From: Salvator merianae
Taxonomy: Eukaryota; Chordata; Lepidosauria; Squamata; Teiidae
Reading direction: 5' to 3'
Assembly: GCA_003586115.2 (NCBI GenBank)
Contig: QVOM02000070.1
Coordinates: forward strand, 1,384,189-1,448,188
DNA: 64,000 bases
In this document: positions 57,391 to 64,000 of the stretch, piece by piece
Layout of the letters: the number at the start of each line of letters is the position of its first letter
Position numbering within the stretch: the first letter of the stretch is position 1
The notes under the pieces: generated by a model
Told to the model about the DNA's origin: nothing
Databases searched by the model: none
Seen by the model: the letters and a program-made list of their open reading frames with translations, nothing else
Translations under genes and position numbers: made by a program

Positions 57391-57965
57391 GCAGATGCTC
57401 ACAGGCCTGGATTGGACAGATAATCCTATTCTTATATCCCCAACTCTACCCTCAGGACTGGTGGGAAACTGGACTGTTTAAGTGGGTTTATCAACATTCA
57501 GACTGTCCAGCTCATGTAAACAGGCTGCCTTAATCCAATCAAATATTCAGTTTGGGCACCCACATTATCATGCCAGTCTTGCAGCTACTCTTGCCCAAGG
57601 TGCAAACCCTTTTAGAACTTGTCACTTTCCTGCACATGGTTGGCAGGGTTAAGCAGTAGTGTAAAAACAACTGTTTTAACAGGAAAACAAGCAGAGTTGA
57701 AGGTTTAAGGTCAGCTGTCCTAGGATGACTTCTTGGTGTAGGTTTTGATACATAATTCCCCATTCATATAGGTTCTTCATTTCATGGCTGTCTACTTCCT
57801 TATCACACCCCAGAAAAATACACAAGCTTCTTACTAAAGACACATTAAGATGGGAAGTCTTTATCCATATGGTCATCCATATGTTGTTAGGTACTGTTGG
57901 GTTCAACGGCACCTAGCAACAAGAGCAACTTAATTCAAAAGGGAGAGACTAGAACATCTGTGACC

Positions 57966-58175
57966 CAGCTACACCTAAGTATTAATCCATGTTTGATCTA
58001 TTTTCAGAGTGAGAGAATATATCAGCAAAGTAGCTAGCTGTTTTCTTTCCACATTATCTAAAATGAAGGTGGGTTTTTGGGTTAGTTAATGTAGAAGGAA
58101 AACTGCTTGTAACTTTGCAGGTGTTCTCTCACTCTCAAGGTGGATCAAAAGTGGACTAAAACGTAGGTGTAGCTG
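57966..58175. mobile_element. Foldback MITE, about 210 bp
   Basis: CAGCTACACCTAAGTATTAA at the left pairs with the inverted right end 'gtaggtgtagctg', and both halves carry TTTTCAGAGTGAGAG or its complement. The internal 'atatcagcaaagt' and 'ttgttttctttc' also occur in the 16998 element. Confidence 0.75.
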
Positions 58176-58325
58176 TCCCCTTAGTCATGCAGCTAAAGCA
58201 AGCTACACAGATGCCAGTAACTGGCCTTGACTTCTTCCCGTGGCCGTTCTAACTCTCCCTTACTTACACATAAACATTTAATCTGCAAAGGGTGGACGTT
58301 AGCAGAACAATCCCATCTCGCAATT

Positions 58326-58399
58326 TTAATGGACAAACTTCAATCAGAATATCTTCTTTTTCTAAGAAAGAACAGATCTCTGGACGGCTTTACTGACAG
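58326..58399 (+). other. Possible untranslated first exon of the Siglec-like gene
   Basis: An excellent donor, TGACAG|GTGAGT, ends at 58399, and the next good acceptor in front of the signal-peptide exon is at 59188. This could be a 5' untranslated exon. No promoter element or transcript supports it; its start is a guess. Confidence 0.25.
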
Positions 58400-59209
58400 G
58401 TGAGTTTTCTCACACCCCTGCTCACTGTGGGTTGCTGTGTTTCTTTTTGTGTCTCTGTTTATCCAGGTGCTCTTAGTAAGAAAGTTGTGGGTCCTACTTG
58501 TGAACACTGGGATGTTTGGGTCACAGCTCCTGTGACTGCACTCCTCTCTTTTCACTTTTCTTGCAAATATGAGGAAGGTTAAATTTAGAAAATCATGTAA
58601 ACTTACACAGACATTGACTCCAAGAGGATGAAATACTTTAGACCTACTCCTTGTTGATGAGACAGGGGACATTTGTAGAGGTGGCTGATGCCCATAGATG
58701 TTGGTGGGTGAGACAGTTAAAATGGCATGGTATTAGAAGTCAGAATTGGAAGACCTATTAGTAGGAGAGACACTGCAAGGCTGCAGTTCTATACAAACCC
58801 GCATGAGAATTGACTCCACTGAAGAGAATAGATTATGCACCTATGAGCCAAAAGTGTACTGGAGCATGCATGAAGGAGAAAGGTAGAACGGGGTCAAGAT
58901 CTGGGCTGATGGGTCTACTCAGGTGCCAGCTACCCACTTTGCCCTTATGAAATAGTCACTTCTGGATGCTGGACTGTTTTGATTACACCCATTGAGTCAA
59001 GCAAGTTCTCTGAGAGTATGAGATCTTCCATAGTATAGTATCTTCCTTGATTGTTGGTAGTATATATAAGCCTAAGTTTTTCAATAGATTCCTGTGCCCA
59101 ATATATGATAATTATTCTTAGATATATGATGTTAATGAAAAAAGAAGGGAAAGCTTAAATCAATAATCTATTTTATTATTTTTTCCAGGTTTTGCACTTG
59201 TATAGGGCC

Positions 59210-59246
59210 ATGATGAAGCATTGTTTCCTACTGTTTTTACTTCCAG
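59210..59246 (+). CDS. Siglec-like receptor, signal-peptide exon
   Basis: Two adjacent ATGs (59210 and 59213) begin MMKHCFLLFLLP, a hydrophobic signal sequence, ending at donor G|GTAGTG in phase 1. That phase matches the V-set exon at 61702. A good acceptor (TTTTTTCCAG at 59188) lies just upstream, so the exon may begin at 59189 with an untranslated exon before it. Confidence 0.7.
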
Positions 59247-59319
59247 GTAGTGTATGCCTCATAGAAATTTGATTTCATGCATGCATGCAAACATACATAC
59301 ATACATCTGAAAAATGCTC

Positions 59320-59830
59320 AGGAAAGTATAGACGAGGAAAGGGATCTTGGCATTCTGGTTGACAGTTCAATGAAAGTGGCAGGAAAAAAAAGCAAATTCA
59401 GTGCTAGGAGTAATTAGGAAGGGAATAGAAAACAAGTCAGGAAGTGTCATTGTGCCTCTTTATAAATTTGTGATGAGACTATACTTGGAATATTGTGTAT
59501 TTTTTTACCCAGAGGGTCATAAGCCTGTGGAATTTACTACCAGAAGAGGTGGTGATAGCAACCAGCCTGGGTAGGTTAAGAAAGGATTAGATAAATTCAT
59601 GGAGGACATCAAGGGCTACTAAAATAGATGCTAGGTACTGCTTCCAGGGTGCAGATACAGGCAGGATGCCTCTAAAGGCCATTTGCAGGGAATCGAGAGC
59701 AAGTGAAGGTTTTGTCTTCATCTTCTGCTTTAGAATGCCCAGAAACAATTGGTAGGCTCCTGTATGAGATGGGATGCTGGACTAGGTGGGCTGTGGCCTG
59801 ATCCAGCAGGGCTCCTCTTATGTTCTTATG
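59320..59830 (+). mobile_element. CR1-type LINE 3' fragment in Siglec-like intron 1
   Basis: Translation shows ERDLGILVDSSMKVAG and surrounding residues of a CR1 ORF2 C-terminal region, then an apparent deletion, then 'acccagagggtcataagcctgtggaatttactacc' and the usual 3' part ending TTATGTTCTTATGT. Confidence 0.75.
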
Positions 59831-60483
59831 TATAACAAGCCTGGCTCTGCTCTATGGGAAGTTTGTAGTGGAGAGATATAAGATCATACTGAACACCTCC
59901 TAGCTGAACAAACTGTAATTCTACATAGTTACTCAATTGTCTATGGGATTTACTTCTGGATTTGGTGCATAGGCCACAGGAGTGAGATGAATCACTTATA
60001 GAAAGCCCCACATTAATCTTCCTGAATTGCATGTGGTTCCCTTGTAAACCAAAATGCACTTGGGGGAGTTGAAAATGAGTATTTCTACTTGTCTTACCTT
60101 GCCTTAGCAGTAGCCCACATACCAAGACTGCAGGGTGACAAGGAAGGGCAAGGCATCCACAGAAAATTTAGTTTGATCTCCCTGAATGATGCTTTGATCC
60201 AGGGTGGGAAGAACAGGAAAGGCAAAGTGAGGCTTCCAGGGGAAGCCTCTTTCGCTAATGCCCTGCAGCCCTGATTGGTAGGTATTTGTTGCACTCCTTC
60301 TTCTGCTATGTGATCCCCATCTGCAGGCTGCCACTGGGCTTACAGTGTGCCAAGGATCTGTGTGCTTAATTGCATCCTGAGAAAGTGGAGGTGAAAGAGG
60401 AAATAAACAATAAATATAAAAATCATACAGAATTTATGGCAGCAGAATCAAAGCCTGCTTGGGCTTCACTGTAGCTGAAAGGG

Positions 60484-60560
60484 GAGGTTGTAGCTTGGTG
60501 GTGGAACATCTGCTTGGCATGTAGAAGGTCCCATGTCCAATCACTGGTATCAACCTGGAA
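60484..60560 (+). mobile_element. tRNA-derived SINE head
   Basis: GTTGTAGCTTGGTGGTGGAA resembles an A box region, and GGTCCCATGTCCAATCACTG a decayed B box region 40 bases later. It ends in an A-rich tract. Confidence 0.55.
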
Positions 60561-61701
60561 AAAAGAAAAAAAGGGGGGAAAAAGATAAAAGGATAAAAAG
60601 CAATCTTGGAAAGCTGTGAAGATGTGTCCATGTAGTCACCAGGAATTCAGTTTACCTACTTGGAAAGTCTTCTGCTGGACTCGAGCACCCTCAATAGGAT
60701 TTTACTTAGGCCAAGAAGCAGGATATTGGCATTGGATAACAGACCCCCTTTCTAGGAAAACACCCTTTTAATTTTCCAAAGTAATTATACCATGTGGCAT
60801 GGGCTGAGGAGGTGTATTACCTGCAGAATGTAAATCTATAGTTTCTTTGGCCAAATAGAACTCATTGTGTAGTTGCTGGCCAATGCACTTGTCTAGGGCT
60901 GAATTGAGCAAAAGTTTTACCTGTTCCAGCACCCTGACAGGGGGCTTTGTATTGGACCATTTCTTTTGAGAGTCTGCATTATACTCTGATCTGCTACAGA
61001 TTAAAGTGCAATTCAGAGAGATTAATGGAAAGACTTCAAAAGGAGCATCATGTTCTCAGCCATGACTCTCTAGGATGCACATGGGGAGGTCAACAGCATT
61101 CTACTTGTATGCGCTGTACAATAGCTGATCTTCAAAGGCGCATTATTTTTGATACTGACACAATGTTGTTATAGCTATTGAGACAGTTTCCATACTGCAG
61201 AATGCTCAGGAAGCCATTTTAAAGTGGTCTTCTATTGGAGTGCTCTCCAGTGCAATTTTTGTACCAGGAACCACTCCAAGCTAACGTCTGTATTGTCAAA
61301 GTGTTCTTGGGGATATATGGTCTCCGGGCAGCACTTTACTGAGCAGATGCCACATTTCCCAGCAGCAGCTAGCCTGGACCATATGGACCAAGTGAAAGCT
61401 CCTGTTCTCTATGAATTAGTCCAAACCTTATTTAAAGCCATCCATATTGGTGGCCATCTTGAGGCAGGTTCTCCAAGAAACAGCGTATCTGAACTGCACA
61501 GGACAATTAGAATTTTTCATAGAACTGGGCTTCTTGATGAATTCTTGGTATGGTGCTTGAAAAGGCAATAGGAGACCTTGGTTTGTTCCTCAGTCTTGGA
61601 GACAAATGTAATTAATTCAGGGAGCTAGAAGTGATGTCTCATAAATAGTTGTGGAGCAGACAATGAAATGCTGACTTCTCTCATGTATTCTCTTATTTTA
61701 G
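60561..61701. other. Rest of Siglec-like intron 1
   Basis: No exon recognised. The 115-codon frame at 61224-61571 has no Ig features and no matching splice sites. Confidence 0.45.
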
Positions 61702-62115
61702 GTTTTCTATGCTACAACTGCCCACTTAGGATAAGGCCAAATTCTCTGCTTGCTTGGGAAAGATCCTGTGTCCTGATTCCATGTGAGATCAGCGAAATGC
61801 TTCAGTTTGCTAAAGTGAATGCTACTGGTGTGGTCTGGTTCTTTGAGCCATTTTGGAACAGCTCTTTCTATGACTACAGTGGGAGCCTGTTGTACGACAG
61901 CGACAAAACCTTGGAAGAAAATGCAGTTGCAGCCAGTGCAGACTTTCAGGGTCGGGTGAGGTTTGTAGGAAACTTGGGCAGCAGAGACTGCAGCTTGGTG
62001 ATTTCTCAGCTCCGGACAATGGACAGTGGCAGTTACGGGGCAAGAGTTGTTGCTTCAGTTGGGACAGATCCTTGGAGACACAAATGGTTCCAGAGTGCCA
62101 TGCTCAATATTACAG
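61702..62115 (+). CDS. Siglec/CD22-like receptor, N-terminal V-set Ig exon (gene continues beyond window)
   Basis: The exon is 414 nt, phase 1 to 1, between TCTTATTTTAG and G|GTGAGT. It encodes a V-set domain with the Siglec hallmarks: ERSCVLIPCE in the B strand (Cys35, Cys40), FQGRVRFVGNLGSRDCSLVI in the E strand (Cys109), and MDSGSYGARV in the F strand. In Siglecs the B- and E-strand cysteines pair within one sheet, the other B-strand cysteine bonds to the next domain, and the F-strand arginine of D-S-G-x-Y-x-x-R binds sialic acid. Arg127 is at that position, so sialoside binding is likely (inference). No C2-set, transmembrane or ITIM exon is visible before 64000, so the subfamily (CD22, MAG or CD33-like) cannot be settled. 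Confidence 0.85.
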
Positions 62116-62146
62116 GTGAGTTCTTTATGGAATTGGATGAGAAATA

Positions 62147-62510
62147 GGACAGACAAGGGGAAGTATGTTTTCACCCAGAGGGTCACCGGTCTATGGAATT
62201 TATTACCGGATGAGGTGGTGACAGCCATCAGCCTGGACAGCTTTAAGAAGGGATTGGACAGATTCATGGAGGTCAGGTGTAGCAATGGCTACTAGAATGG
62301 ATGCCTGGGTGCTGCCTCCAGGTTGGAAAGACAGGCAGGATGTCTGTAAAACCATTTGCAGAGAGTTGAGAGCAGGTGAAGGTTTTGCCTTCGTCTTCTA
62401 CTTGAGATACCCAGAAGCAATTGTGGGAAGCCACTGTGTGAAACAGAATGCTAGACTAAATAGGCCATGGCCTGATCCAGTAAGTGTCCTCTGATGTTCT
62501 TATGTTTATG
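62147..62510 (+). mobile_element. CR1-type LINE 3' end
   Basis: The stretch starts 'acaaggggaagtatgttttcacccagagggtcac' and runs through 'gtggtgacagccatcagcctggac' to TTCTTATGTTTATG. It shares this order with 34432-34690 and 59510-59830. It follows the V-set exon by about 30 bases. Confidence 0.75.
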
Positions 62511-62949
62511 TAAATTTGAGGTCCGCACACTTTGGGTAGATTTTAGGCCTATCAAAAGGATGGACTTCACATTTGGAAAGCCTAGACATTCCCCCTCCTA
62601 TAATGCTATTACAGAAATGGTCCTTGGATTACAATTGTCTATATTCTAAAAAGTTTAAAGCCTTAAGAACTAATTTTCCCACAGTCATTACTTTTGCCTA
62701 TCATGCTATATTTAACATCAGCTATCAGTAGATGGCAGCAATGAACTTTAAAGCCTGTAAGAATAAGAGTTAGTATCTACTGTATAGTACTTTATAAATG
62801 TACATTTGGTCAGTTTGGTCAACTTTGGGTTTTTTTTTTTAATTCTTAAGGCTATTATTTTTTATTTTTTGTAAATATATTGCTCTCTTTATTTTTTAAA
62901 GGTTGCCTTTTGAATGATTGCTTATGATTCAGTGTCCTCTGCTAAAAAC

Positions 62950-63170
62950 CTGTGGTTGTCGTTGTTGTATACCATCTAGTCATGGTCAACTCCTCATTGA
63001 CTATATGGGCATCTCCATGGGCACCTCTATGCAGTTCTCTTGGTAGAGATGCAGAAGTGGTTTGCCATTGCCTACTTCTGAGGGGAGACTGGGGCTCGAA
63101 CAGGCAACCTTCTGTATTCCAGGCTGCTGGCGTTATCAGTGAGCTACAGTCCCTCCTGAGCTAAAAGCCT
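62950..63170 (-). mobile_element. SINE with tRNA-like head and Sauria/Bov-B-like body
   Basis: Read on the minus strand it opens GGACTGTAGCTCACTGATAA (A box), then GGTTGCCTGTTCGAGCCCC (B box), then 'gtaggcaatggcaaaccacttctgc' and a body resembling the 3' end of Bov-B-mobilised SINEs of squamates. This is the best diagnostic for the host lineage in the window. Confidence 0.7.
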
Positions 63171-64000
63171 GAGGCCATTCTTAGTCTGGACTTGCCTCAA
63201 GGTTTAAGGAAACCAGCAATCAGTCAGTACAGGACTGGATTATGAAGGAGAAGAAGCATAGGAGAAGAATAGCACACATACATATTCTGTTGAGTTCTCT
63301 GGGTATGGGACTGGACAGAAATACAAATAAATACATAAATACATAAATAAATAAATGCTATACAGAAGGAAGTTCTTGGGATAGGAAAATGTAATTTTCA
63401 GATTGGGCTGTAGGAAAATAGCCATATTTATACCATCAACCACTAGGGGGACTCATGTACACTTAAAAGGCTATGTACTGTAATCTGTTTTTATTCTTGA
63501 GGTTCATCTAAACCCTTGTGAATCTGAAACTCGTGACTTTTGGTGATCGAGTCTATGGGAAAGCAGGCATTCAAGGAACCAGAGTAGAAAATTCCCCTTT
63601 CTTTTTTTTTTAGAGTTCCAGTAACAACAATAACAATAGTTTATTGGGCAGAAAACAGATGGGGAAGTGGAGTAATAGCAAACTAGTATTTGGATTAATA
63701 AGGAGAGCAATGAAGAAAATACCTTTTTTGGGGATATCAGAGGAGGGTGGGGAAGGAGCATGGAGGATGCTTGAGGAGTGTTGTGAGAAAAGACCTCAGA
63801 GGGTTTTGGGGAAGAGTTCTTTGGATTTCAGAGAGGAAGAAACAGAGGACAGAAAAACAAAACAAAACAAAACAGAGATTTTGGAAGCAGGAGAATGTAG
63901 TCTGGGAATGTTGTGTAGCTTGTAAGGATTTTTTTTTAAAGAAAAAATGTGCAGACTCTTGCCAATTTGCAAATGACTAATGGGACCCTGTACATTTTTC
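63170..64000. other. Noncoding stretch, end of window
   Basis: It holds an L2-like tail with (AAAT)n near 63310-63350 and a run of AAAAC near 63855. I see no further Siglec exon. Confidence 0.5.

Noticed and set aside
61224..61571. 115-codon frame as an additional Siglec exon
   Set aside because: No Ig motif, and no acceptor or donor in the phase 1 needed to join the signal-peptide and V-set exons.

Overview
The window looks like nuclear DNA of a squamate reptile (lizard or snake). This is inferred from the repeats: CR1 and L2 LINEs, L1 fragments, SINEs with a tRNA-like head and a Sauria/Bov-B-like body, and many hAT-like and Harbinger-like MITEs. There is no prokaryotic gene organisation, no operon and no CRISPR array. 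Almost all the open frames are short and random or belong to transposons.

Layout. From 1 to 25 kb I find no host exon I can support. The stretch holds relics of L2 (1.75-2.1, 18.6-20.3 kb) and L1 (2.8-3.4, 11.7-12.1, 17.4-17.85 kb), SINEs, MITEs and pyrimidine microsatellites. From 25.5 to 26.7 kb lies an extremely GC-rich 33-bp minisatellite broken by a 536-base assembly gap; its repeat orientation appears reversed on the far side. From 28.08 to 34.41 kb lies the most unusual structure: a pair of ~390-bp inverted arms enclosing 15.7 nearly identical copies of a 344-bp unit. Every unit carries a perfect DR5 nuclear-receptor motif (AGGTCA, 5 bases, AGGTCA), giving 16 sites in 5.2 kb.

About 1.4 kb downstream of the array is a TATA box and the first exon of a complete nine-exon gene (35,513-49,988, + strand). 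Its exons join in consistent phases to 1,149 nt, a predicted 382-residue type I membrane protein of the NCAM family: signal peptide, three Ig domains, no fibronectin domains, one transmembrane helix and a short tail. One intron seems to use a GC donor. A CR1 element whose ORF2 is in one frame but carries four stops follows at 51.6-55.1 kb, then a textbook hAT MITE at 55.27 kb. From 59.2 kb to the window end are the first two coding exons of a Siglec/CD22-like receptor, with its V-set domain and a conserved F-strand arginine. The rest of that gene lies outside the window.

The two genes encode cell-surface immunoglobulin-superfamily proteins in the same orientation. The DR5 array upstream of the NCAM-like promoter is the candidate for a previously undescribed regulatory arrangement. 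Any effect on transcription is inference.
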